A stretch of DNA of 64,000 nucleotides from UBA7672 sp041398245 (GTDB taxonomy: Bacteria; Pseudomonadota; Alphaproteobacteria; Caulobacterales; Hyphomonadaceae): contig JAWKVC010000002.1 in assembly GCA_041398245.1 (NCBI GenBank), forward strand, positions 248,001 to 312,000. Direction: 5' to 3'. Below the pieces are notes generated by a model. It was given only the letters and a program-made list of their open reading frames with translations. It made no database searches and was not told the origin of the DNA. Position 1 is the first letter of the stretch. Every line of letters begins with the position of its first letter. The position numbers and the translations under genes were made by a program. This document shows, in pieces, positions 28,096-35,776 of this stretch.

Positions 28096-29037
28096 ATGAT
28101 GCCGCGCATGGCGATACCGCAAACCGCACGCGAGGCGCTTCAGGAGTTCTCGACCTGGCTCGAGACGGAACGGCGTGCGTCCGACAAGACGGTCGAGGCC
28201 TACCAGCGCGATGTCGGCCATTTCATCGGCTTTCTGGTCGAGCATCTCGGCGGCGAACCGACGGTCTCGGATCTTAGAAAGCTGTCGCGGCATGATGTGG
28301 TCGCCTGGCTGGCCCGCCGACGCAGCCATGACAATCTCGCCGCCTCCTCCCGCGCAAGGGCGGCTTCGAGCCTGCGCGCCTTCTATCGTTTTCTTGATCG
28401 CAGACTGGATGCCGCCAACGCCAAGGCGATGATGTTCGAGAGCCCGCGCCGGCCGCATCGCCTGCCGCGTCCGCTTCCCGAACAGCTTGCGCCGAAGGCG
28501 ATCGAACTGGCCGGCGAAGGCGACGGCGAGGATACGGCGCCGTGGCTGCTGGCGCGCGACGCCGCAATACTTTCCCTGCTCTATGGCGCAGGCCTTCGTC
28601 TGTCCGAGGCGCTGTGGCTGACCGGCAAGGATGCACCCGCGCCCGAAGCGCTGCGCGTCTACGGCAAGGGGCGCAAGGTGCGCATGGTGCCGCTGATCCG
28701 CGCCGTGCGCGAAGCGGTGAATGAGTATGTAAAATTGTGCCCCTATCCCGCCGCTCCGGATGAGCCGATCTTCCGCGGCGCGCGTGGCGGTCCGTTGAAC
28801 CCGCGCCTTGTGCAGCGTTTGATGGAATCGCTGCGTGCGCGCCTGGGTCTGCCGGAAACGGCGACGCCGCACGCGCTCCGCCATTCGTTTGCGACGCATA
28901 TCCTGGCCAATGGCGGTGATCTGCGTTCGATCCAGGCGCTGCTTGGTCATGCCAGCTTGTCGACAACACAGATCTACACCGGCGTCGACGCCGCGCGCCT
29001 GATGAAGGTTCACGCTGAGGCGCATCCGCGCGCCTGA
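28096..29037 (+). CDS. xerC: Tyrosine recombinase XerC
   Basis: Site-specific recombinase that resolves chromosome dimers at dif together with XerD. 313 residues. An N-terminal SAM-like core-binding domain with TWLETERRASDKTVEAYQRD is followed by the catalytic domain. Catalytic residues: Arg168 in GAGLRLSE, Lys191 in YGKGRK, His259 and Arg262 in PHALRHSF, His285 in GHASL and Tyr294 in TQIYT; all are intact. XerC rather than XerD is favoured by its position divergent from priA. The first ATG is used; a second at 28108 is possible. Confidence 0.93.
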   Translation: MMPRMAIPQTAREALQEFSTWLETERRASDKTVEAYQRDVGHFIGFLVEHLGGEPTVSDLRKLSRHDVVAWLARRRSHDNLAASSRARAASSLRAFYRFLDRRLDAANAKAMMFESPRRPHRLPRPLPEQLAPKAIELAGEGDGEDTAPWLLARDAAILSLLYGAGLRLSEALWLTGKDAPAPEALRVYGKGRKVRMVPLIRAVREAVNEYVKLCPYPAAPDEPIFRGARGGPLNPRLVQRLMESLRARLGLPETATPHALRHSFATHILANGGDLRSIQALLGHASLSTTQIYTGVDAARLMKVHAEAHPRA

Positions 29038-29080
29038 CACGAAACTGTGCGGTGTCCGAACAAGCTGTCCTGACCGTGAG

Positions 29081-29109
29081 TTGACGCCCGGCGCGCCGCT
29101 TTCTAGCGT
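29081..29109 (+). promoter_or_regulatory. Candidate sigma-70 promoter for the cytochrome c'/b561 pair
   Basis: TTGACG at 29081-29086 and TAGCGT at 29104-29109, separated by 17 bases, about 50 bp before the cytochrome gene's ATG. Box quality is moderate and position fits. Confidence 0.35.
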
Positions 29110-29160
29110 TCGCAACAAGCAGCCATGACATGCTGTCCACGTCTGGAGGGAGACGATCAC

Positions 29161-29715
29161 ATGAAAGCCATCCTGTTTGCCGCCGCAGCCGCGTCGGCGT
29201 TTGCACTTGCCGCGTGTGGCGGCGGTGAGCCTGAAAAGCCTGCCGAGCCGACGCCCGCCGCAGACGCCACGCCCGAGCCAGCTGCGGCTCCCGCCCTCGC
29301 CGGTCCGGCCGCGATGCCGGACACGACGGATGTCGCCGCCTACATGACTGCGCGTCACGAGAACTACGAACACCTCGGCAAGAACATGAAGGTCCTGCAG
29401 GACAACTTCCGCAGTGAAACGCCCGACATGGCTGCCGTTGCGCCCGCCGCCGCCAATGTGAAGGCGTTCGCCGACGCCATGGGCGACTGGTTCCCGGACG
29501 GCACCGGGCCAGACAGCGGCAACAAGACCGAAGCCAAGGCCAATATCTGGACCGACCGCGCGACCTTCGATGCGGCGCGCGCCAAGCTGGCCGAAGAAGC
29601 CGGAAAGCTGGCAACCGTGGCGGACGCGGCTGCGTTCAAGGCGCAATTCCCGGTTACGGGCGGCGCCTGCAAGAACTGCCACGACACCTTCCGTGAGGAA
29701 GAGAAAGACCACTAG
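29161..29715 (+). CDS. Cytochrome c' (class II cytochrome c) lipoprotein
   Basis: 184 residues from the ATG at 29161, which follows GGAGGGAG. Signal peptide with lipobox LAAC, a Pro/Ala linker, then a four-helix-bundle cytochrome: helix 1 AYMTARHENYEHLGKNMK and a C-terminal haem motif CKNCH in the last helix, as expected for class II cytochromes. Cytochromes c' bind NO or act as electron carriers in the periplasm. Nine bases before the cytochrome b561 gene, so the two are an operon and very likely electron-transfer partners. Confidence 0.9.
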   Translation: MKAILFAAAAASAFALAACGGGEPEKPAEPTPAADATPEPAAAPALAGPAAMPDTTDVAAYMTARHENYEHLGKNMKVLQDNFRSETPDMAAVAPAAANVKAFADAMGDWFPDGTGPDSGNKTEAKANIWTDRATFDAARAKLAEEAGKLATVADAAAFKAQFPVTGGACKNCHDTFREEEKDH

Positions 29716-29723
29716 GCCGGCGC

Positions 29724-30425
29724 GTGGACGCGCCTGACCATCCGGCACCGGAAACGCATCCCACGCCCTCACATCAGAGGGTGTGGGATGTTCCGACGCG
29801 TCTCGTCCACTGGTCGCTTGTGATCTTTGTCGGCCTGTCCTGGTGGTCGGTCGAAAACAAGCGGATGGACATCCACTACTGGTCGGGCCTGATCCTGCTG
29901 GGCCTGCTGGTCTTTCGCATCTACTGGGGATTTGCCGGACCCGAGACCGCGCGCTTTGCGCGGTTTCTCAAAGGACCACGCACTGTCGTCGGCTATGTCG
30001 GCAAGCTGTTCAGACCCGACTATCGGGCAAGCTTTGGCCACAACCCGCTTGGCGCGCTGAGCGTCATCGCCCTTCTGCTGGCCATTTCCATCCAGGTGGG
30101 GCTTGGCCTGTTCTCATCAGACACGGACTTCATCAGCGCCGGCCCGCTCAACCGGCATATCTCCGACTACGACACGGTGAAGCAGATCACTGATCTGCAC
30201 GAGGACTTCTTCAACGTCGTGCTGGCCGTTGTGGGTCTGCACATCGCCGCCATCGCTTTCTATCTCGTTGTGAAGCGCATCAACCTTATCGGACCGATGA
30301 TCACGGGACGTCGTAAGGCCGGAAACACCGATGGCCCGCCAGCGGGCATCGCATCGGTCTCGCTGCTGCGGCTGGGAATCGGCATCGTGCTGGCGGTAGG
30401 CGTCGTCTGGCTGATCGCGCGCTGA
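29724..30425 (+). CDS. Cytochrome b561 / Ni-Fe hydrogenase-type cytochrome b
   Basis: 233 residues, GTG start. Integral membrane dihaem cytochrome b of the bacterial b561 family with four core helices plus a C-terminal one. Conserved VWDVPTRLVHWSLVIFV carries a haem histidine in helix 1; IHYWSGLILLGLL, ITDLHEDFFNVVLAVVGLHIAA and the helix after NPLGALSVIALL hold the others. It takes electrons from the quinone pool or passes them to it, with the cytochrome c' encoded immediately upstream as likely redox partner. The b561/c-type pairing is common in alphaproteobacteria. Confidence 0.9.
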   Translation: MDAPDHPAPETHPTPSHQRVWDVPTRLVHWSLVIFVGLSWWSVENKRMDIHYWSGLILLGLLVFRIYWGFAGPETARFARFLKGPRTVVGYVGKLFRPDYRASFGHNPLGALSVIALLLAISIQVGLGLFSSDTDFISAGPLNRHISDYDTVKQITDLHEDFFNVVLAVVGLHIAAIAFYLVVKRINLIGPMITGRRKAGNTDGPPAGIASVSLLRLGIGIVLAVGVVWLIAR

Positions 30426-30434
30426 GGCGCCCTC

Positions 30435-30749
30435 TCAGAACGGGTCCTTCAGGATATCCTGCCATTCGGGATGCTTGCGCAGCGTGGCGTTGGTGAAGGG
30501 GCACAAGGGCACGACCTTCAGCCCGCGCGCGCGGACATCATGCACCATGTATTCGACCAGCGCCTTGCCGACGCCCATGCCGCCCAGTTCGTCCGGAACG
30601 CCCGTATGGTCGATGATGATGATCTTCTCGCCGGCCTTCGAGAAGGTCATCTCGGCCTCAGGCTTTCCCGGCACGCGGGCGACATAGCGGCCGCCGGTCG
30701 CCCTGTCCTCGCGCGTGATGGCGATTTCGATCTTCGGAACCTCGACCAT
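30435..30749 (-). CDS. GCN5-related N-acetyltransferase (small YidJ-like type)
   Basis: 104 residues from the ATG at 30749. Short GNAT variant with a three-strand antiparallel sheet (GRYVARVPG, AEMTFSKAG, KIIIIDHTGVP), the acetyl-CoA loop ELGGMGVGKALVEYMVHDVR and a C-terminal LKVVPLCPFTNATLRKHPEW. That signature marks the N-acetyltransferase domain group represented by YjdJ/human GTLF3B. Cytosolic; substrate unknown. Convergent with the cytochrome b561 gene, 9 bp apart. Confidence 0.88.
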   Translation of the reverse strand: MVEVPKIEIAITREDRATGGRYVARVPGKPEAEMTFSKAGEKIIIIDHTGVPDELGGMGVGKALVEYMVHDVRARGLKVVPLCPFTNATLRKHPEWQDILKDPF

Positions 30750-30789
30750 GGAACCACTCCGGACTGGCGCTGCCCGACGGAATGTGAAG

Positions 30790-31257
30790 CTAGGCGAAGA
30801 AGGAGTCCACCAGCGCCTGTTCCGCAGACCGTTGCAGGATCGATGCAGACTCGCCACCATTGATGACGCCGCCGAGGCGCGAGATGCCGGCGAAGATCGC
30901 CGCCGCATCGCCGCCCATGGACGCGGGCTCGCGGCCTTCCTCCAGCCGCCGCTGCACGCTGACGACGCTGGCGTCGAGTTCCTCACGCATGGCCAGAAAG
31001 CGCGTCTTCACATCGCGCGGCGCGGCGATGTAGGCGGCGATCGCCAGACCGCGTTCGGCGAATCCTGTATGAAGAAAATGCGCGGGGTAACCGAGCGGGC
31101 GCCACTCGAGGACGCTATCTCGCATCTCCGGCATATCGCCGAGGCTGGCGATCGTCATGGCTACTTCGTTGTAATGATTGAGGTAGTCCGTCGCGAGACC
31201 AGTGACGGGATTGATGTTGGCGGCCTTGAGGCGTGCTGCATCGAGCGGCGGCAACAT
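30790..31257 (-). CDS. Conserved hypothetical protein
   Basis: About 155 residues, mostly helical. Conserved-looking features are NPVTGLATDYLNHYNEVAM near the N-terminus, a LEWRPLGYPAHFLHTGF segment in the middle and LDASVVSVQRRLEEG later. This pattern recurs in alphaproteobacterial proteins of unknown function. No signal peptide, no metal site that I can define. The ATG at 31257 is chosen; a GTG at 31296 is also in frame. Divergent from the exported protein at 31348. Confidence 0.7.
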   Translation of the reverse strand: MLPPLDAARLKAANINPVTGLATDYLNHYNEVAMTIASLGDMPEMRDSVLEWRPLGYPAHFLHTGFAERGLAIAAYIAAPRDVKTRFLAMREELDASVVSVQRRLEEGREPASMGGDAAAIFAGISRLGGVINGGESASILQRSAEQALVDSFFA

Positions 31258-31347
31258 GACAGGGGCGGCCCTTCCCGGCGCGAAATCCTCTATCACCGTG
31301 CGCAGGGAGGATTTACGGGCGCTTAATCGCTCGCGTAGGGAGACAGG

Positions 31348-31983
31348 ATGCGCGATCTATTCTTCTATCCGCTTGCCGCCACCCTCGCCGGGGCCTTCAT
31401 CTTCGTCGCGCTGGATCCCTATGCCGAACGCCTGCCCCGGGGACCCGTGAGCGCCGGCGGACGCAATGTCGAAGACGTGACCGTTGATGGCGTTGAACTC
31501 AACCGCTTTGTCACGGGCGAGGACGCGGGCATGAGCATCGATGTGCGGCCGCCCGCAGACGGCGGGGCGCCCGTGCTCTGGATCGACCGCAATGCTGGCG
31601 CAACCTATGACGATCCACGTCTTGGCCCCCATCTCGTGATCGCCGAGGACATCGAGTACGCGATGGAGTCGCGGCCGATCGAAGTGATCGTCGAAGCGCG
31701 CGGCGCCGGTGAATTCCCGGCAAGCCAGTTCGAAGTCAATTATTTCTCGAAGGTCGAAGGCGAAAGCGGCTGGCAGACCTTCAGCCTGACACAGGACTTC
31801 CAGCCCTACGCGCTCAGCTTCTTCACACCGCAGCGTGGTGGCGACATGGGCTATGACTATGTCGGCATCCGCCCCATTGCGCCCGACAAGCACCGCGAGA
31901 TGGAGGTGCGCTCCGTTCGTGTCCGCGCGACCGGCCCCAAGGACACCCCGCCGGCGCCCTCAGGTCGCGATCTTCTGCGCTAG
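31348..31983 (+). CDS. Membrane-anchored exported protein of unknown function
   Basis: 211 residues with an AGGGAG ribosome binding site. A single N-terminal hydrophobic helix (about residues 5-23) acts as uncleaved anchor or signal. The periplasmic part is beta-rich with DGVELNRFVTGEDAGMSIDV, PHLVIAEDIEYAM and FEVNYFSKVEGESGWQTF, giving the impression of a carbohydrate-binding-like beta-sandwich, though I cannot assign a family. Faces the sugar aminotransferase gene tail to tail, 9 bp apart, at the edge of the polysaccharide region. Confidence 0.7.
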   Translation: MRDLFFYPLAATLAGAFIFVALDPYAERLPRGPVSAGGRNVEDVTVDGVELNRFVTGEDAGMSIDVRPPADGGAPVLWIDRNAGATYDDPRLGPHLVIAEDIEYAMESRPIEVIVEARGAGEFPASQFEVNYFSKVEGESGWQTFSLTQDFQPYALSFFTPQRGGDMGYDYVGIRPIAPDKHREMEVRSVRVRATGPKDTPPAPSGRDLLR

Positions 31984-31992
31984 CTCTCAGCC

Positions 31993-33147
31993 TCAGCCGT
32001 TGAAGCTGCGCACCGCGTCGATCACAAGGTCCTGATCCTCGGCCGTCAGATAGGGATGCATGGGCAGCGACATCACGCGATTGCGGATGTCTTCCGTTAC
32101 CGGCAGACCGCCGGGCGCTGTCGGATACACAGCATAGACATCCTGCATGTGGATCGGGATCGGATAGTAGATCGCTGTCGGCACGCCTTTCGATTTGAGA
32201 TGCGCGATCAGGCCGTCGCGATTGTCATGCTCGATCGTGTACTGGGCCCAGTTTGAGAAACCGCCTTTGATCACTGTCGGCACACGGCGGACGTGTTTGG
32301 CCAGCCCCTCATTGTAGCGCCGGGCGATGGCGTCGCGCTTCTGCAGTTCGTCCGCGTAGATGTTCAACTTCTCTGACAGGATCGCGGCCTGGATGGCGTC
32401 GAGGCGCGAGTTCACGCCGATGCGCATGTTGAGATAGCGCGGATCGTTGTCGTACTTGCGGGCCGCCATATCCTCCGCGCTGGCCTTGCCATGGATGCGG
32501 ATGGAATCGACCAGGCCCGCGAGCGAGTCGTCGTTCGTCAGCACGGCGCCGCCATCGCCATAGCAACCCAGCGGCTTGGCCGGGAAGAAGGAGGCGGTCG
32601 CGACATCCGCCCATTCGAGCGGCTGGCGGCCGTTGAGCGTGCAGCCGAAACCCTGCGCCTGATCGGCGATCAGCTTGAGGCCGTGCTTCCTGGCGATGGC
32701 GGAGATTGCAGGATAGTCCGCCGGCTGGCCAAACAGATCGACCGCGACGATGGCGCGCGGCTTGAGCTTGCCTGCCTTCTTCACGGACTCGATGGCCGCT
32801 TCGAGGCTGGCGGGGTCCATGTTGTAGGTATCGGGCAGGACATCAACGAAGACCGGGCTGGCGCCGACCAGCGGGGCGACCTCGGCGCTGGCGACGAACG
32901 TGAAGGACGGCACGAACACGGCATCACCCGGACCGATATTCCAGGCGCGCAGCGGCAGCAGCAGCGCGTCGGTTCCGTTGGCGCAGGCCAGCGCGTGCTT
33001 CGCTCCGGCAAAAGCGGCGAGCGCCTTCTCGAAGTTGGCGACTTCGGGCCCCATGATAAACCCGCAAGTCGAGAGTACGCGCGCGATGGCGGCGTCGATC
33101 TCGGGAGCGATGCGCTGGCGCTGGGCCTGAAGGTCGATGAAGTTCAT
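31993..33147 (-). CDS. DegT/DnrJ/EryC1/StrS sugar aminotransferase (WbpE-like)
   Basis: PLP-dependent transaminase that converts a keto-sugar nucleotide to an amino sugar for surface polysaccharide. 384 residues from the ATG at 33147. The N-terminus MNFIDLQAQRQRI and the spacing resemble WbpE. The PLP-binding Asp is in LIADQAQGFG and the Schiff-base lysine in ASFFPAKPLGCYGDGGA. The C-terminal motif YYPIPIHMQ and VMSLPMHPYL is also of WbpE type. The substrate could be a UDP-3-keto-hexuronate or a dTDP-keto sugar; the partner dehydrogenase and acetyltransferase are not next to it. Upstream genes kdsD, kdsB and a phosphatase run in the same direction. Confidence 0.9.
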   Translation of the reverse strand: MNFIDLQAQRQRIAPEIDAAIARVLSTCGFIMGPEVANFEKALAAFAGAKHALACANGTDALLLPLRAWNIGPGDAVFVPSFTFVASAEVAPLVGASPVFVDVLPDTYNMDPASLEAAIESVKKAGKLKPRAIVAVDLFGQPADYPAISAIARKHGLKLIADQAQGFGCTLNGRQPLEWADVATASFFPAKPLGCYGDGGAVLTNDDSLAGLVDSIRIHGKASAEDMAARKYDNDPRYLNMRIGVNSRLDAIQAAILSEKLNIYADELQKRDAIARRYNEGLAKHVRRVPTVIKGGFSNWAQYTIEHDNRDGLIAHLKSKGVPTAIYYPIPIHMQDVYAVYPTAPGGLPVTEDIRNRVMSLPMHPYLTAEDQDLVIDAVRSFNG

Positions 33148-33248
33148 GTCGGTCGCACTCACGCTTGTCGGGAATTTGCCCGGTGACATGACGCCCGGCG
33201 GCGCGAGGGGCAAATCACCTTGCGCTGCAATCTGTAACGGATCGCGCC

Positions 33249-33854
33249 TCAGCCCGCGACGGGCGGTCGCAGATTCCAGTCGGTGACGCGCACGGCCTCG
33301 CCTTCAAGGGCGATGACGCCCCACGCACCCGTGGACAGCTTGGCGTCGGCGCGCGGCGCCCCGGCCGCGTGAAGGGCGAAACGGGCGATGCCGTTAGACG
33401 TGACGACAAGATGGTCGCCGGGCTGATCGCGCAGCTTCGCGAAGAGTTCCTGCCAGTTGCCGGTGATGGCCGCGGGATCGGCGCGCCAGTCGGGCGGCAG
33501 GACGCTGTCACGCTCCCAGGCTTCCAGCGCGGCCTTGCCGATGCGGGCGACGACCTCGTCCTCTCGCCGGTTCTCGTCGGGACCATAGTCGATCTCGCGC
33601 AGGAAAAGCGCGGTCGCCAGCTCCGGCGGACTGGCCTGCGTCGCAAGAATGGCCGAGGCCGTCTCGCGCGTGCGCTTCAGCGGACCGGTGCGCGCTGTCG
33701 CAAACGTCCATGACGCGAAATGGCGACCGAGCGCTTCGGCCTGCACGCGGCCCGAGACCGATAGCGGCAGGTCGGTGCGGCCGCCGACGCGGGTCACCAC
33801 GTCGCCCTTGTCGAACGTGTTGCCGTGGCGAACGATGATGAGACGCGCGGTCAC
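33249..33854 (-). CDS. Histidine phosphatase family protein
   Basis: 201 residues, GTG start. Phosphoglycerate-mutase-like phosphatase: the phosphohistidine is His10 in IVRHGNT, with the supporting Arg in TGPLKRTRET and the second catalytic region around LREIDYGPDE. The late His of the family is expected near LVVTSNGIARF, where the usual SHGG is replaced by SNGI, so the second catalytic histidine may be missing. Starts four bases after kdsB ends, so it belongs to the kdsD-kdsB unit. It could dephosphorylate a sugar phosphate of that pathway; if the site is incomplete it may be inactive. Confidence 0.85.
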   Translation of the reverse strand: MTARLIIVRHGNTFDKGDVVTRVGGRTDLPLSVSGRVQAEALGRHFASWTFATARTGPLKRTRETASAILATQASPPELATALFLREIDYGPDENRREDEVVARIGKAALEAWERDSVLPPDWRADPAAITGNWQELFAKLRDQPGDHLVVTSNGIARFALHAAGAPRADAKLSTGAWGVIALEGEAVRVTDWNLRPPVAG

Positions 33855-33858
33855 GGGA

Positions 33859-34659
33859 TCACGCCTTGTACGGATCGCCGAGCGCCTTCAGCGCGGCTTC
33901 CGCTTTCACGACGTCCTCCGGCGAATCGATACCGGCTGAGGGGAGCGCCGAAGGTTCGACCTCCACGGCGTAGACGCTGAGCCCGTTTTCGAGGAAGCGC
34001 AGCTGCTCAAGGCCTTCCAGTTCCTCGTAACGTGATGTCTTCAGGGCCGCGATCCGGCCGAGCGCTTCGCGCGAATAGCCATAGAGGCCGACATGCTGGA
34101 GCACGGGCGACAGCGGGCCGGCGGCGCGCAGCCTGTCCTCTTTCCGCATAGCCGGAATGATCAGCTTGGAGAACCAGAGCGCGCGGCCATCGGGTCCTCG
34201 GATACAAGTCGTGCCAGAGAACGGCGTCGTCTTCTTATTTTCGCGCAGGCGGTCGAGCGCGCTCCACGTAAGCGGGATCACCGGCGTCACCACATCGCCA
34301 CGCGCGGCGTTGGCGATGAGGGCGGCGGCGTGGCCGGGCGGCGTGAAAGGAGCGTCGCCTTGCAGATTGACGATGAAGTCGGCCTCCGGTGCGGTCAGCT
34401 CGACGGCGGCGCGGCAGCGATCCGTTCCAGAGGGAAGATCCGGATCCGTCATCACGGAGGCGACGCCGATCTCGCGGCAATGCGCGGAGATCCGGTCATC
34501 GTCAGTAGCGACGAGGATCGAGGCGCCAGTGGCCTGCCCCGCCCGGCGCGCCGCATCGACGGTGCGGGCGAGCATGGAGACGCCGTTGATCAGCTGCAGC
34601 GGCTTGCCCGGCAGGCGGGTGGAGGCGTAACGCGCCGGGATGACGATGACGGATTTCAT
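33859..34659 (-). CDS. kdsB: 3-deoxy-manno-octulosonate cytidylyltransferase
   Basis: Activates Kdo with CTP to CMP-Kdo for the lipid A inner core. 266 residues. Nucleotidyltransferase landmarks: IPARYASTRLPGKPL at the N-terminus, TDDDRISAHC, DPDLPSGTDRC, the NLQGDAPF metal-binding Asp, and C-terminal LEQLRFLENG, all of CMP-Kdo synthetase type. Same strand as kdsD just upstream (23 bp) and the histidine phosphatase just downstream (4 bp). Cytosolic. Confidence 0.95.
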   Translation of the reverse strand: MKSVIVIPARYASTRLPGKPLQLINGVSMLARTVDAARRAGQATGASILVATDDDRISAHCREIGVASVMTDPDLPSGTDRCRAAVELTAPEADFIVNLQGDAPFTPPGHAAALIANAARGDVVTPVIPLTWSALDRLRENKKTTPFSGTTCIRGPDGRALWFSKLIIPAMRKEDRLRAAGPLSPVLQHVGLYGYSREALGRIAALKTSRYEELEGLEQLRFLENGLSVYAVEVEPSALPSAGIDSPEDVVKAEAALKALGDPYKA

Positions 34660-34682
34660 TGAACGGACTTCATCGCGCCGCC

Positions 34683-35654
34683 TCAGGCCAATCCGGACCG
34701 GAGCAGGTCGTGGAGATGGATGAGACCGACGGGCTTGCCATCGTCGAGCACAAAGACCTGCGTGATCTTGCGTTCGTTCATGGTGCGCAGGACATCGGCG
34801 GCGAGCGATCCCGGTTCGGCCGTGCGTGGCGAGCGCGTCATCACATCGTCGATCACCGATACGCTCTTGCCGGAGGTAAGATGCCGACGCAGGTCGCCGT
34901 CAGTGACAATGCCTGCGAGGCGGCCATCCGGCGCGACCACGCCCAGCACGCCGAAGCCCTTGCCAGACATCGCCTTCACCGCCTCGATGAAGGCCGTGCC
35001 CGCCGCCACGAGGGGCAGGTCGGCCGATGTGTGCATCACATCCGCAGCCGTGCGCAGCATGGCGCCGAGCTTTCCGCCTGGATGGAAGACCTTGAAGTGA
35101 TCGGCCTTGAAGCCCTTGCTCTCCAGCAGGGCGACCGCCAGCGCATCGCCCAGCGCCATCATCAGGGTGGTGGACGTCGTCGGCGCATTCGTTTCGGCGC
35201 AGGCCTCGGCAGCGTCCGGCACCAGCAGCAGGATGTTCGCCGCGCGGCCGAGCGTGGACTCCGCCTTGGCCGTCATGCCGATCAGCGGGATGGAATAGCG
35301 TCGCGCATAGCTTAGAAGGTCAGCGAGTTCCCGGGTCTCGCCTGACTTGGAAAGCGCCAGGATGACGTCGCCCTGCCCGATCATTCCGAGGTCGCCATGG
35401 CTCGCCTCGGTGGCGTGGACGAAATAGGCCTGCGTTCCGGTCGAGGCGAGCGTCGCCGCGATCTTGCGCGCCACATGCCCGGACTTTCCGATGCCGGTGC
35501 AGATCACACGCCCCTTGGCGGCCAGCATTGCATCCACCGCCGCAACGAACCGGTCGTCCAGGCTGCGAGACAGTTGCCCCAGCGCTTCGGCTTCGAGGGC
35601 CAGGACACGCCGCGCAGTTGCGATGTGGCCAGCGATGTCGGAGGGTTTGGTCAT
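34683..35654 (-). CDS. kdsD: D-arabinose 5-phosphate isomerase (KpsF/GutQ family)
   Basis: Converts ribulose 5-phosphate to arabinose 5-phosphate, first step to Kdo. 323 residues: SIS domain at about 35-170 (GIGKSGHVARKIAATLASTG, TSTTLMMALGDALA) and a pair of CBS domains at about 205-320 (MHTSADLPLVAAGTAFIEAV; VLDDGKPVGLIHLHDLLRSG). Heads the kdsD-kdsB-phosphatase operon. The family assignment is certain; the Kdo role is supported by adjacency to kdsB. Confidence 0.94.
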   Translation of the reverse strand: MTKPSDIAGHIATARRVLALEAEALGQLSRSLDDRFVAAVDAMLAAKGRVICTGIGKSGHVARKIAATLASTGTQAYFVHATEASHGDLGMIGQGDVILALSKSGETRELADLLSYARRYSIPLIGMTAKAESTLGRAANILLLVPDAAEACAETNAPTTSTTLMMALGDALAVALLESKGFKADHFKVFHPGGKLGAMLRTAADVMHTSADLPLVAAGTAFIEAVKAMSGKGFGVLGVVAPDGRLAGIVTDGDLRRHLTSGKSVSVIDDVMTRSPRTAEPGSLAADVLRTMNERKITQVFVLDDGKPVGLIHLHDLLRSGLA

Positions 35655-35776
35655 GGCGGCCTTTTGCCTCGGAATTGGGGTAATGTCATCTGTCGGGACC
35701 TGCCCGCCGGGACGCGCGATCCTGTTGAGAGGGGCCTTTCAGCACGCTAAGGAGTCAGGGAAGCGAGGGAGAAGTT

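Noticed and set aside
27454..29772. Long minus-strand open frame of 772 codons across xerC and the cytochrome gene
   Set aside because: Antisense to xerC and cytochrome c', and its last part is in another frame of priA. No domain, Arg/Gly-rich.
31993..34659. 8-amino-Kdo biosynthesis locus
   Set aside because: The aminotransferase is closer to WbpE by motif and there is no KdnB-like dehydrogenase next to it. Kept only as a testable idea.
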